Shown piece after piece: positions 28,650 through 38,329 of a stretch of 64,000 nt of DNA. Each line of letters begins with the position of its first letter. Position 1 is the first letter of the stretch. The translations under genes were made by a program, and so were the position numbers. The stretch spans positions 3,286,001 to 3,350,000 of the forward strand of contig NZ_AP031573.1 of NCBI RefSeq assembly GCF_041154745.1, read 5' to 3'. Below the pieces are notes generated by a model. The model was given only the letters and a program-made list of their open reading frames with translations, did no database searches and was not told where the DNA came from. The stretch comes from Flavobacterium sp. CFS9. Lineage in GTDB: Bacteria; Bacteroidota; Bacteroidia; Flavobacteriales; Flavobacteriaceae.

Positions 28650-29966
28650 TTATAAGAATTCCCCGTGTTGAGAAATATCCAATCCTAATTCTTCTTTCTC
28701 TTCAGTAACTCTTAGCGGAGTAATTTTGTTTACAATGAAGAACAAGATATAGGAAGCGACAAATGCGAAAATTGAAACGATTACCAAAGCCGTTAACTGA
28801 TTGATGAACAATGTTGGAGTTCCAAAAATTAAACCTTGATTGTCTCCGACAGCCGGGTTGATGGCTTTCGAGGCAAAAACACCGGTTAGCAGCATTCCTA
28901 CCATACCGCCAACACCATGACAGGCGAAAACGTCTAACGCATCATCGATTTTTCCTTTAGGAAATTTGCTTACTACCAAATTACTAACGATGGCAGAAAA
29001 TGCTCCAATGAAAATAGCATGTGAGATGCTTACGAAACCTGCGGCCGGAGTAATAGCAACCAGTCCTACAACTGCTCCTATACACGCACCAAGAGCAGAT
29101 AATTTGTGTCCTAAGATTTTATCCAGGAAAACCCAAGCCATTGCAGCAGCTGCGGCAGCAACAGTTGTCGTTCCTAAGGCCTGGACAGCTAATCCGTTAG
29201 CACCTAATGCAGAACCGGCATTGAAACCAAACCATCCAAACCATAATAAACCTGTTCCTAGTAAAACATAAGTAATTCTGGCCGGATTTACTTTTTGAAC
29301 TTTTCTTTTTCCTAAGAACATTGCTCCGGCTAAAGCGGCCCATCCGGCACTCATGTGCACAACTGTTCCGCCCGCGAAATCTAATACTCCCATTTTAAAG
29401 AATACTCCGTCAGGATGCCATGTCATATGGGCTAAAGGAGAATATATGAATAGGATGAATAAAACCATGAATAATAAATAAGCCCAAAAACGCACACGTT
29501 CTGCAAATGCACCGGTGATTAATGCAGGTGTAATAATGGCGAATTTTGCCTGAAACAATGCGAATAACATAAAAGGTATGGTTGGGGCAAGGCTCCAGGC
29601 AGTGCTGGTGCCTACATTCTGAAAGAATAAATTGGAAGTTGGATCTCCAATGATTCCGCCAATAGTAGGGCCAAATGCTAATCCGAAAGCGACAATAACC
29701 CATAAGATAGTAACAATTACCATTGCCATAAAACTTTGCAGCATGGTACTGATAACGTTTTTCTTACCTACCATTCCTCCGTAGAAAAATCCTAGTCCCG
29801 GTGTCATAAGCAAAACAAAAGCAGTAGCTACGATCATCCAGGCTGTATCTCCTGTGTCAAACTTTACAGCTTCTGCCGGAATTGGATTATCAGATAGTAT
29901 AAAGTTGGATAAAAAGGTGAGTACTAAAATCGTGATAAGGATCACACTTAAAATAATTTTTCGCAT
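28650..29966 (-). CDS. amt: Ammonium transporter (Amt/MEP/Rh)
   Basis: A 438-aa protein with an N-terminal signal-like helix, then eleven transmembrane helices. The Amt signatures are present: FFYGGMVGKKN, DFAGGTVVHMSAGWAALAGA with the first pore His, and FACHGVGGMVGMLLTGVFAS with the second pore His. It moves ammonium/ammonia across the inner membrane and is normally blocked by a PII (GlnK) protein. No PII gene lies beside it, unlike the common amt-glnK operon, so its regulator must be elsewhere. Confidence 0.94.
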   Translation of the reverse strand: MRKIILSVILITILVLTFLSNFILSDNPIPAEAVKFDTGDTAWMIVATAFVLLMTPGLGFFYGGMVGKKNVISTMLQSFMAMVIVTILWVIVAFGLAFGPTIGGIIGDPTSNLFFQNVGTSTAWSLAPTIPFMLFALFQAKFAIITPALITGAFAERVRFWAYLLFMVLFILFIYSPLAHMTWHPDGVFFKMGVLDFAGGTVVHMSAGWAALAGAMFLGKRKVQKVNPARITYVLLGTGLLWFGWFGFNAGSALGANGLAVQALGTTTVAAAAAAMAWVFLDKILGHKLSALGACIGAVVGLVAITPAAGFVSISHAIFIGAFSAIVSNLVVSKFPKGKIDDALDVFACHGVGGMVGMLLTGVFASKAINPAVGDNQGLIFGTPTLFINQLTALVIVSIFAFVASYILFFIVNKITPLRVTEEKEELGLDISQHGEFL

Positions 29967-30293
29967 AGTTATTTAGTTTTAAATTTTTTATAAATGTATA
30001 AAATCAACTGATAACCATGTAAAAAATAGGGGTATGTGATTTATTTTTGTTAATTTTTTATTTTGCCCCCCTTTATTTTGTATCAACTGAATAATATTAA
30101 CTTTAAATTTGTGATTTGGCAAAATTGGTTTGTGTTTTTGTTGGTTTATTAACTAAAAAACTGGATTATATAGAGTGTTTTTGATTATTTTTAGGTTGAT
30201 ATACGCTTAATTTGCTTTATTGTTGTGAATTGTGAATAAAAAAGGCGCCATATGAATTTTCAAATGACGCCTTTTGTTATAAAATACTATTGC
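29967..30293. other. Intergenic region upstream of amt
   Basis: 327 bp with no gene. It holds the terminator of the amidohydrolase operon (30239-30276) and otherwise AT-rich sequence in which I see no clear promoter box or nitrogen-control site. Confidence 0.5.
30239..30276 (-). terminator. Terminator of the amidohydrolase operon
   Basis: On the minus strand AAAAGGCGtCAT and ATGgCGCCTTTT form a near-perfect stem followed by TTTTTATTC. It lies 18 bp past the stop codon at 30294. Confidence 0.75.
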
Positions 30294-31601
30294 TTATTTC
30301 TGATTGAACTTTGTTTTGAATTTATCGTTCAGTTTTGTTTGAAAAGTTTCTAAGTTAATCTTTCTTCCCTGAATGAAAGCAGTGGTTAACTTATTTGTTC
30401 TCATGTCAAGTGCATCACCTTCAGAGATAAATAAAGTGGCATCTTTACCCGTTTCCAAAGTACCGCAAGTAGCGTCAATGCCTAATAATTTTGCCGTATT
30501 TGAAGTAATAAGCTGTAATGCTTTTTCTCTGTCTAAGCCATATGCTGCGCAGGTTCCTGCTAAAAACGGCAGGTTTCGCACGCTCATACGCTCGTGATCA
30601 CCACTGTTTTCAAGTCCTACCACAATGCCTTTATCGGTAAGTATTTTGGCCATTTTATAAGGCAGATTTACATCTTCGTCGTCACTTGTAGGCATGTCAT
30701 GAACACGTCTTAAGAATACACCAACATTATATTTTTGCAGTACATCAGCAGCTTTATAGGCTTCAAAACCACCTACAACAACTATTTTTTTGATCTGATT
30801 GCTTGCCGCTAACTGAATAGCATCAACGATTTGTTTTTCTTCGTCGGCATGGATGTATAGCGTCTGAGTTCCGTCAAAAAGACCTTTTGTAGCTTCAAAA
30901 ACAATGTTTCTTTCTTTTGAAGCAGCCTGATTGTAAGCTTTTGCATTACCCCAGAAAGCAGCGATTTCTTCTACTTGTTTTGGATAATCTTTGTTGGCTT
31001 CAATAACTCCCGGTTCAAACCATGATCCCGATCTTCTGAAATTAGAAGGGAAGTCAAGGTGAATTCCGTCATTCTCCTTTATAATGGCATCTTTCCAGCT
31101 CCAGGCATCTAATTGCACCACAGAAGAAGTTCCGGAAATTCTACCCCCGCGAGGAGTGATCTGAGCCATTAAAATCCCATTCGGACGAACGGTTTCTACT
31201 ACTTTCGATTCAGAATTGTAAGCGATAATACTTCTTACGTTTGGATTAAAAGTTCCAATTTCTTCCTGATCGTCTGACGATTTCACGGCATCAATTTCTA
31301 CCAAACCTAATGTTGCATTAGCTACGATAAATCCTGGGTAAATGTGTTTTCCGCTGGCGTCAATGGTTGTGTCGTATGCATCGGCAGCAATTCTCACGGT
31401 CGTTGCATCTGCTACCAAGGTTAACTTTCCGTCTTTAAATCCTACGGCACTGTTTTGAATAACGCTTCCGTTACCTAAATGCGCAGTAGCATTTAAAATC
31501 AAAACCGATTTGGTTTGTTGTGGTGCCGGTATTTGCTGTGCTTTTATTTGCAATGAGGCACAAAAAGCAAGCAGACCTATATATATGTTTTTATTAATCA
31601 T
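30294..31601 (-). CDS. Amidohydrolase-fold secreted protein lacking the N-terminal HxH
   Basis: A 435-aa protein with a signal peptide ending in IKAQQ. The composite-domain start (SVLILNATAHLGNGSVI) and the C-terminal GTCAAYGLDREKALQLITSN, then GTLETGKDATLFISEGD, are clear amidohydrolase family traits. The first metal motif, usually GxxDxHxH after the PGF strand, is replaced by PGFIVANATLGLVE, with no His. GVGLENSGDHERM may keep the late Asp/His. It is therefore probably inactive or an accessory subunit of the larger amidohydrolase upstream in the operon (40-bp gap). Confidence 0.75.
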   Translation of the reverse strand: MINKNIYIGLLAFCASLQIKAQQIPAPQQTKSVLILNATAHLGNGSVIQNSAVGFKDGKLTLVADATTVRIAADAYDTTIDASGKHIYPGFIVANATLGLVEIDAVKSSDDQEEIGTFNPNVRSIIAYNSESKVVETVRPNGILMAQITPRGGRISGTSSVVQLDAWSWKDAIIKENDGIHLDFPSNFRRSGSWFEPGVIEANKDYPKQVEEIAAFWGNAKAYNQAASKERNIVFEATKGLFDGTQTLYIHADEEKQIVDAIQLAASNQIKKIVVVGGFEAYKAADVLQKYNVGVFLRRVHDMPTSDDEDVNLPYKMAKILTDKGIVVGLENSGDHERMSVRNLPFLAGTCAAYGLDREKALQLITSNTAKLLGIDATCGTLETGKDATLFISEGDALDMRTNKLTTAFIQGRKINLETFQTKLNDKFKTKFNQK

Positions 31602-31641
31602 GTTATCTGTTTTTATCTTTATGAATTTTATAAAGCCGTTA

Positions 31642-34638
31642 TTATTGTTCTAAAGTATCACAGTGATATTCTTTCTTCTCTTTTTTGGTTGGCGGCTGTG
31701 TGCTCATTCCTTTGTTTTTTTCCTGTAACATCTGTCCAATCAATAAACTTCTTTCTTTAGCAATAGCCTGTTGTTTTTCAGCATCTTTTTCAAGGTCAAA
31801 ATACACTACACCTTCAATCATTGTTTTTTCAACTTTAGCATAAATAGACAACGGGTTTTCGCTCCACAATACAACGTCAGCGTCTTTACCAACTTTTACA
31901 CTTCCTACCTTATCGTCAATGTGTAATAATTTGGCAGGGTTCAGTGTTACAAATTTCCACGCTTCTTCTTCAGAGATGTTTCCGTATTTTACTGCTTTTG
32001 CAGCTTCCTGATTCAGTCTTCTAGACATTTCGGCATCATCTGAGTTGTAAGCAACCACTAATCCCTGATTGTGCATGATTGGTCCGTTAAACGGAATTGC
32101 ATCATTTACTTCAAATTTATAAGCCCACCAGTCAGAGAATGTAGAAGCTCCAACACCGTGCTCTTTCATTTTATCAGCAACTTTATATCCTTCCAGAATG
32201 TGTGTAAAAGTGTTCACTTTGAAATTGAATTTCTCTGTAACATTCATCAACATTAAGATCTCAGATTCTACATAAGAGTGACAGGTAATAAAACGTTCTT
32301 TGTTTAGGATCTCAGCGATTGTTTGCAGTTCTAAGTCAACTCTTGGTGCTTTTCCTTTTTTAGAACCTGCGTTGAATTTTTTCCAGCTTTCATCATATTC
32401 TTTTGCACGTTGGAAATAATCAGTAAAAACCTGTTCAACTCCCATTCTTGTTTGTGGAAAACGAGTAGGATTATCAATTCCCCAATTTGCTTGTTTTACA
32501 TTTTCTCCCAAAGCAAATTTGATGAACTTTGGCTGGTTTTTGTATAGCATTTCCTCCGGTGCAGCACCCCATTTCCATTTTACAATGGCAGAACGTCCTC
32601 CAATTGGGTTGGCAGATCCGTGTAATAATTGGGAAGTAGTTACACCTCCTGCTAAGTCTCTATAGATGTTGATGTCTTCAGAGTTTACAACATCCTGAAT
32701 CGTAACTTCGGCAGTCGAGTTATGTCCCATTTCGTTCACCCCTTTAGAAATGGCGATATGAGAGTGTTCGTCAATAATTCCGCTGGTAATGTGTTTGCCT
32801 TTAGCATCAATAACAGTAGCTGAAGCATCTGAAAGATTTTTACCTACAGCGGCAATTTTTCCATTTTTAATTAAAACGTCAGTTTCAGTTAAAATACCTT
32901 CTTTTTCATTGGTCCAAACTGTAGCATTTTTGAATAGTAAAGTTTGAGCCGTTAGTCTTTTGGAGTCACCGAAAGCAATATTTGGATAAGTTGTCGGGAT
33001 AATTGGGTTTAGTTTTTCAACTTTGGTCGAATCTTTTACAGCAACAAAAGGGCTTGTTCTTGTAGCAGTCCAGAACAATTCCGTTCCGTTTGCCAATACC
33101 GCTTTTCCGGATAAGTTTTCCGGTTTTTCGATCAATCCGGTCAAACGTGTAAAATTTGATTTGATTGAATCAGTTGGTTTAATTAAAAGAGTAATCCAGT
33201 TTTTAGAAACAGCAAAAGTGCTGCTTACTTTCTTTGTGTCTGCAGTTGTAATTTCAGATTTTGGAGTATCAACCGTTCCTTCGATTTTCCATTTGTAAGT
33301 ATCTTTTCCAACCGTTAAGTCGTAATTACCACGAATGTCTTTTGCGTTAACATCGTTCACAACGTATTTCGTTCCCTGAACCCAGTTTTCGTATAAAACA
33401 GTTTTTTCGTCAAAAATTTCACCTGAAGTAATGATAAAGTTGGCAAAAGCTCCTGTTTTCAAACTTCCTACTTCATTACTTTTTCCTAAAATAGCTGCAG
33501 GAACTGTGGTTAGAGCTTCCAGAGCTTTTGTTTTATCGAAACCATATTTAATGGCTTTTAATAAATTAGTTTTAAAATCTTCAGTCTTTTTTAATTTGTC
33601 AGTTGTTAAAGCAAAAACAACTCCATTCTCTGAAAGCACTTTTAGGTTTGTTGGTGCCTGATTCCAGAAACGCATATCGGCCAATTCGATTTGATTGGAC
33701 AAATAAGGGTTAGAAACATCATACGCCTCAGGGAAACTGATTGGAATGATGTATTTGGCATTGGTAGCTTTAATTTCTTCAATTCTTTCAAACTCATTTC
33801 CGCTTCCTTTCAGAATATAGTTTAATCCAAATTCTTTGGCAATTTTCGCTGCTCTTAAGCTGTTTAGTTTGTCTTCTGTAGCAAAAATCTGAACCAGTTT
33901 TTCGTTATCAGCTAAAGCTTCTAATGACAAATCTTTGGTTTCTGAATTCCCTTTTTTGTACCAGTCTAAGTCCAGGTACATTTGACGTAACAAAGCCGTC
34001 ATACCCATTAACGAACTTGGGTAAGCCTGATTGGTCAGCGCACTTCTTGTAAAAGCAAAATGGTTGGTGATTTTATTGGCGATAATTTGTTTGCTGTTTT
34101 CGGTATTGTTCAGCGCCACTAAAATTCCGGTTCCCTGAGCAACTCCGTCAGCAATATGCGTTCCTACTACTCCAAAACCGGCTTTTAATAATTCTTCGGC
34201 TTTCGACTGATCGTATTTAAAAGTTTCATAAGTATTTACTTCCGGACGAACGCTTTCGTTCCAGTAGTAACCTACTTTTTTGGTGTCGTATAACGGGCTG
34301 CGGTCACGTCCGCGTCCCGGAGCACTTTTTGGTTTTTCAACCCCAAAGCTGGTGTAGATATCAATAAACGAAGGATAAATCGTTTTTCCTGTAAGATCAA
34401 TGGCAACACTATTTTTAGGAATGGTGATGTTGTTTCCAACGCCAACCACTTTGCCATCCTGAACTAGTAAGGTTCCTTTTTCGATTTTTTGTGTTGGGGT
34501 TACATAAATCGTAGCATTGGTAAAAACAGTGTAATTGTTGTTTTTGTTGTGGACACTTTCATTAACGGGAAAGTAATCTTGAGCGTACGTTTTTGTTAAA
34601 AAAACACTCAAAAACAGTAGTAGTAGTTTTCTTTTCAT
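31642..34638 (-). CDS. Large secreted tandem amidohydrolase
   Basis: A 998-aa protein with a signal peptide ending in TYAQD. It contains two amidohydrolase-like halves. The first (about 25-440) reads IYPSFIDIYTSFG where HxH should stand, so it lacks the metal site. The second (about 570-970) has IIDEHSHIA, then ITCHSYVESE, FTHILEGYK and VAYNSDDAEMS, a full set of metal ligands, and ends with GSVKVGKDADVVLWSENP. It likely hydrolyses an amide, peptide or related bond in the periplasm; the substrate is unknown. It is the first gene of an operon with the 435-aa homolog. Confidence 0.82.
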   Translation of the reverse strand: MKRKLLLLFLSVFLTKTYAQDYFPVNESVHNKNNNYTVFTNATIYVTPTQKIEKGTLLVQDGKVVGVGNNITIPKNSVAIDLTGKTIYPSFIDIYTSFGVEKPKSAPGRGRDRSPLYDTKKVGYYWNESVRPEVNTYETFKYDQSKAEELLKAGFGVVGTHIADGVAQGTGILVALNNTENSKQIIANKITNHFAFTRSALTNQAYPSSLMGMTALLRQMYLDLDWYKKGNSETKDLSLEALADNEKLVQIFATEDKLNSLRAAKIAKEFGLNYILKGSGNEFERIEEIKATNAKYIIPISFPEAYDVSNPYLSNQIELADMRFWNQAPTNLKVLSENGVVFALTTDKLKKTEDFKTNLLKAIKYGFDKTKALEALTTVPAAILGKSNEVGSLKTGAFANFIITSGEIFDEKTVLYENWVQGTKYVVNDVNAKDIRGNYDLTVGKDTYKWKIEGTVDTPKSEITTADTKKVSSTFAVSKNWITLLIKPTDSIKSNFTRLTGLIEKPENLSGKAVLANGTELFWTATRTSPFVAVKDSTKVEKLNPIIPTTYPNIAFGDSKRLTAQTLLFKNATVWTNEKEGILTETDVLIKNGKIAAVGKNLSDASATVIDAKGKHITSGIIDEHSHIAISKGVNEMGHNSTAEVTIQDVVNSEDINIYRDLAGGVTTSQLLHGSANPIGGRSAIVKWKWGAAPEEMLYKNQPKFIKFALGENVKQANWGIDNPTRFPQTRMGVEQVFTDYFQRAKEYDESWKKFNAGSKKGKAPRVDLELQTIAEILNKERFITCHSYVESEILMLMNVTEKFNFKVNTFTHILEGYKVADKMKEHGVGASTFSDWWAYKFEVNDAIPFNGPIMHNQGLVVAYNSDDAEMSRRLNQEAAKAVKYGNISEEEAWKFVTLNPAKLLHIDDKVGSVKVGKDADVVLWSENPLSIYAKVEKTMIEGVVYFDLEKDAEKQQAIAKERSLLIGQMLQEKNKGMSTQPPTKKEKKEYHCDTLEQ

Positions 34639-35036
34639 GGATAATTAATAAAATTTTCATTAAAAATAGGAAATATTAATACTTGAGCAAGTTTTAATGA
34701 AAATTAATTTTTTATATTCCGCGTTAAGCACCAAAAACGATTTAGTAATTCTTCAGAATTTGGTGTTATGCATTGTTTTTTGAATGTTGTTACTAGATTT
34801 TTTTGTTTTGGGTATTTATTTGGTGTAATTAATTTTAATACAAACAAAACTTATATTTTGGGATTTCTGATGAATGTTTCTCTAACAAAATAAAAGAAGA
34901 AGCTAAACAAAAAATATTCCTGCATTACGGAGATAGTTGTAAGGTCAAAATTATTGGTCCCCAAATAAAAGTGTAAAAATTGTAATAAAAAGACTACTTT
35001 TGTATTTTTGTTAGATTTAGAGTCATTTCAGAAATT
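34639..35036. other. Divergent gap between amidohydrolase operon and comM
   Basis: 398 bp without a gene. The right part holds the comM promoter. In the rest I see only AT-rich sequence with no convincing motif. Confidence 0.5.
34980..35010 (+). promoter_or_regulatory. Promoter of comM
   Basis: TTG (34980-34982), 20-bp spacer, TATTTTTG (35003-35010) match the Bacteroidota promoter. The overlapping TACTTTTG (34995-35002) could serve too. The comM ATG is 27 bp downstream. Confidence 0.5.
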
Positions 35037-35801
35037 ATGTTAGTAAAAGTTTACGGAAGTGCTGTTTTTGGAGTAGAAGCAACAACGATTACGATTGAAG
35101 TTCATATGGATAAAGGGATTGGGTATCATTTAGTAGGATTGCCGGATAATGCCATCAAGGAAAGTAGTTATCGAATTGCCGCTGCGCTTAAGAATAATGG
35201 ATTCAATTTTCCGGGTAAGAAAATAACCATTAATATGGCACCGGCAGATTTACGAAAGGAAGGCTCTGCGTACGACTTAACTTTGGCGATGGGAATTTTG
35301 GTAGCTTCGGATCAGGTAAAAGCACCGGAGATTGAAAACTATATTATTATGGGTGAGCTTTCTTTAGACGGAAGTTTACAGCCCATTCGAGGAGCACTAC
35401 CTATCGCAATTAAAGCAAAGGAAGAAGGTTATAAAGGTTTCTTTCTGCCTGTTCAGAATGTGAAGGAAGCCGCAATAGTGACTGGACTAGACGTCTATGG
35501 TGTAGAAAATCTTCAGGACGTTATTGATTTTTTTAAAGGGAAAGGAGTGCTTGTGCCTACCGTTATTGATACCAGAGCTGAATTTTATAAGAGCTTAGAG
35601 TTTCCGGAATTTGATTTTTCGGATGTACGCGGACAGGAAAGTATAAAACGATGCATGGAAATTGCGGCTGCGGGAGGTCATAACATCATTTTGATTGGTC
35701 CGCCAGGTGCAGGAAAAACCATGTTGGCTAAAAGAGTACCAAGTATTTTACCGCCGATGACTTTGCGTGAAGCTCTTGAAACCACTAAAATTCACAGTGT
35801 T
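35037..35801 (+). pseudogene. comM: comM (yifB) 5' fragment, cut after the P-loop
   Basis: The first 255 codons match ComM/YifB: the N-terminal ChlI-like domain (VYGSAVFGVEATTITIEVHM; GLPDNAIKESSYRIAAALKN), then the Mg-chelatase AAA+ domain with DVRGQESIKRCMEIAAAGGH and Walker A GPPGAGKTMLAKR. Homology stops at TTKIHSV; foreign sequence TGTCAATTAC begins at 35802 and a stop follows four codons later. ComM is a hexameric helicase that extends heteroduplex during natural transformation in gamma-proteobacteria. The Walker B half is 14.9 kb away, so function must be lost. Confidence 0.92.
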
Positions 35802-35814
35802 TGTCAATTACATT

Positions 35815-35868
35815 AATAAATGATAAAGTACACAAGTAAATGATAATTTTACATAAGTAAATGAAAGT
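35815..35868. repeat. Three spaced repeats at the end of element A
   Basis: AATAAATGATAA, AAGTAAATGATAA and AAGTAAATGAAA follow each other with 20- to 21-bp spacing. Such arrays at an element end are typical transposase-binding sites. Confidence 0.5.
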
Positions 35869-35874
35869 ATATTT

Positions 35875-37035
35875 TTAGACTAAATTATTAATTTTATCAA
35901 ATTCTTCGATTGTCTTGTAACCTAAGAATGAATGTCTTCTCTTTTTATTATACCAATTTTCAATGTATTCATATACTTTAACTTTCATTTGATTCCTCGG
36001 TAGGAGTTTATTTCCATTAATTAACTCAGCTTTAAAAGAATTGAAAAAACTTTCAGAAACGGCATTATCATAATGACTTTGTCTCCGACTCATACTACGC
36101 CGAACGCATTTATAGGAGTCTAACGTACTGGTAAAAATTTTATTGGCATATTGAACACCTCTATCAGAATGGAAAATTAAGTCTTTAGCAATTTTCCTGT
36201 TTTTAATTGCCATTTCCCAAGCAGGTAAGGTAGTTTGTTTAGTGCTCAATCGATCACCTAAACTCCATCCAATGATTTTCCTGTCAAATAAATCCATAAC
36301 AATGGTAAGGTATAGAAAGCCATTCGTTGTTTGTATGTGTGTAATATCGGAAACCCAAGCTTTAGAAGGTTCATTAACTCTAAATTCTCTATTTAATACA
36401 TTTGGAGACACATAATGATTATGAGTTGAATCAGTTGTGACCTTATATTTTCTTTTGACTTTTCTTCGAAGGCCCAGCATTTTCATATATAGTGATACTC
36501 GCGAGCTGTGTATTTTAAATCCCCTCTTTTCAAGCTCTTTAGTAATTTTTATGCAACCATACGTATGTTTAAATTCATAAAATATAGCTGTAATTTCTTC
36601 TTTTAATAAATTTACTCGAATTTTCGTATTTGTAGGTTCATGTTTTTTTCTCCAGTAATATGTACTTCTCGACACTTCTAACACGGTACATATCTTTAAA
36701 ATTGAGAATTTAGATTTATTGTTTTCAATGAATTGTTTAATCATTGCTTTTCCTTGAGAAACGTATTTACTTCCACTTTTTAAAATTTCCAGTGTATGCT
36801 GTGATTCTTTGAGTTTCTTTTCAAGGTTAGTAATTAAGGCTTGTTCGGGAGTTAATTTTAAGTAGCCACCTCCACAAAAACTTCCTTTTCCAAATTTTTT
36901 AAAGTCTTTCCGCCATCTATTTAGACAGCCTCGAGTTGTCCCCAGCTCTTTTTCAAGATTTTCAATTTGCCCCTTTCCTCTGCCATAACTTAATTTTACT
37001 GCATATTCTTTGAAAGTACGTTCATATTTTCTCAT
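35875..37035 (-). CDS. IS3-family-like transposase with intact DDE triad (copy A, second gene)
   Basis: A 386-aa single-frame protein. The N-terminal HTH (AVKLSYGRGKGQIENLEKEL) is followed by a leucine-zipper-like stretch (about 70-90) and the integrase core: WVSDIT with the first Asp, FHSDRGVQYAN with the second, and DNAVSESFF with the Glu. The C-terminus NWYNKKRRHSFLGYKTIEEF is complete. IS3 members normally make OrfAB by frameshift; here both parts are one frame. It closely resembles the 52585-53745 protein. Its stop is 74 bp from the comM break. Confidence 0.87.
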   Translation of the reverse strand: MRKYERTFKEYAVKLSYGRGKGQIENLEKELGTTRGCLNRWRKDFKKFGKGSFCGGGYLKLTPEQALITNLEKKLKESQHTLEILKSGSKYVSQGKAMIKQFIENNKSKFSILKICTVLEVSRSTYYWRKKHEPTNTKIRVNLLKEEITAIFYEFKHTYGCIKITKELEKRGFKIHSSRVSLYMKMLGLRRKVKRKYKVTTDSTHNHYVSPNVLNREFRVNEPSKAWVSDITHIQTTNGFLYLTIVMDLFDRKIIGWSLGDRLSTKQTTLPAWEMAIKNRKIAKDLIFHSDRGVQYANKIFTSTLDSYKCVRRSMSRRQSHYDNAVSESFFNSFKAELINGNKLLPRNQMKVKVYEYIENWYNKKRRHSFLGYKTIEEFDKINNLV

Positions 37036-37072
37036 ATTCTGAAGTTTAATTATTTATAAAAAGATGACTTTT

Positions 37073-38170
37073 TTAATGCCTATTTTCAACATGTTCAAAT
37101 ATCTTTTCTTCTATTTGTTTTTTAGTCGGAAGTATATTTGAAGCCATTAATTCAGATCTAAAAGAAGTAAAAAAGTTTTTAGGAATAATATTATCTAAAT
37201 GATTCCTTGTTCGGCTCATGCTTTGTCTGACCTCTTTATAAGAGTTTAATTTATGAGTAAACAATTTATTGGCGTATTGAGGTGATCGATCAGAATGAAA
37301 TATTAACCCCTTCTTTATTTTTCGATTATGAACCGCCATTTCCCAGGAAGGGATAGAAGTTTCTTTTATTGTTGATCCATTACTCAAACTCCATCCTATA
37401 ATTTTTTTGTCAAATAAATCTATAATAATTGTTAGGAACAAAAATCCAGTCGCTGTTTCTATAATGGTTATACCCGAAACCCAAACCTGAGAAGGTTCTT
37501 CAGCTTTAAATTGTCGATTGAGAACATTGGGAAAAACATAAGGATTATAAAATTTACTAGAGGTAGCTTTATCTCTTCTTCTAACCTTGCTCGTAAGGCC
37601 TAATTTTTTCATATAGAGAGTAACTTGAGCACGTGATAATTTGAAACCCCGACTTTGCAATTCTGCTGAAATCTTTACATTACCATATATCCCTTTATAT
37701 TCATGAAATATAGAAGTTATTTCTTCTTCTAATAAGATTGTTTGATGTTGTCTTGGAGATATTACATGATTCTTCCACCTATAATACGTATAATCTCTTA
37801 TACCTAAAACTTTACACATTCTCCAAAGCGGATATGTATTCAAATTGTTTTCAATAAAATGAAAAATCATTGGTTTTCCCTCAGAAATATATTTACTTGA
37901 TTTCTTAAAAATTTCAATTTCAAGCTGAGTCTCTTTAAGTTTTTGTTTAAGTGTTCTTTTAAGTTCGGAAAATCTTTTTTGTTCAGGATTCCTAAAACGA
38001 CCTGGTCCACAAAAACTTTCTTTCCCATATTTTTGAAGTTCTTTTTGCCATCTATAGATATTGGTCGGAGCTATGCCAAGTTCTTTTGCAACTTTAGAAA
38101 GATTTGTTTCAAGGCCTAGTTTAACTGCATTTACCCTGAAATTACGGTCATAAATTCTTCGTTCTTTCAT
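37073..38170 (-). CDS. Transposase paralog lacking DDE residues (copy A, first gene)
   Basis: A 365-aa protein with the same layout as its neighbour (HTH, IYRWQKELQKYGKESFCG, integrase-like core). The first catalytic Asp is Gly (WVSGIT), the middle Asp is kept (FHSDRSPQYAN), and the Glu is Lys (IIPKNFF). The C-terminal NWYNKKRRHSF segment is absent; the protein ends EHVENRH. Despite this the frame has no stops or shifts. The paralog at 51407-52549 shows exactly the same changes, so this is unlikely to be random decay. It may be a regulatory or DNA-binding partner of the active transposase 37 bp downstream. Confidence 0.82.
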   Translation of the reverse strand: MKERRIYDRNFRVNAVKLGLETNLSKVAKELGIAPTNIYRWQKELQKYGKESFCGPGRFRNPEQKRFSELKRTLKQKLKETQLEIEIFKKSSKYISEGKPMIFHFIENNLNTYPLWRMCKVLGIRDYTYYRWKNHVISPRQHQTILLEEEITSIFHEYKGIYGNVKISAELQSRGFKLSRAQVTLYMKKLGLTSKVRRRDKATSSKFYNPYVFPNVLNRQFKAEEPSQVWVSGITIIETATGFLFLTIIIDLFDKKIIGWSLSNGSTIKETSIPSWEMAVHNRKIKKGLIFHSDRSPQYANKLFTHKLNSYKEVRQSMSRTRNHLDNIIPKNFFTSFRSELMASNILPTKKQIEEKIFEHVENRH

Positions 38171-38329
38171 TTCCTTAAGCTCATGTTCTATTACGTGAAT
38201 TTAAGAAATAATGACGTAGATATGTAAATAAAAAAAGATAATGGCATAGAGTATATATCATTATCTTGAGTAATTTCCTAAATGTATTGAAAATTTATGT
38301 TTGCTACACTGGATATATTATTATCTTTC

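Larger units (their letters stand above)
35802..38280 (-). mobile_element. Two-gene IS3-like element, copy A (left break of comM)
   Basis: The element carries a triad-less transposase paralog (37073-38170) followed by an intact one (35875-37035) on the minus strand. The comM-side end (from 35802) begins TGTCAATTAC and has three spaced AAATGA units at 35818, 35838 and 35859 with 20-21 bp period. The far end near 38275 (read inward: ATTACTCAAGATAATGATA) resembles it, giving imperfect terminal inverted repeats. Outer boundary is approximate. No target duplication could be identified because comM DNA is missing on the far side. Confidence 0.6.
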
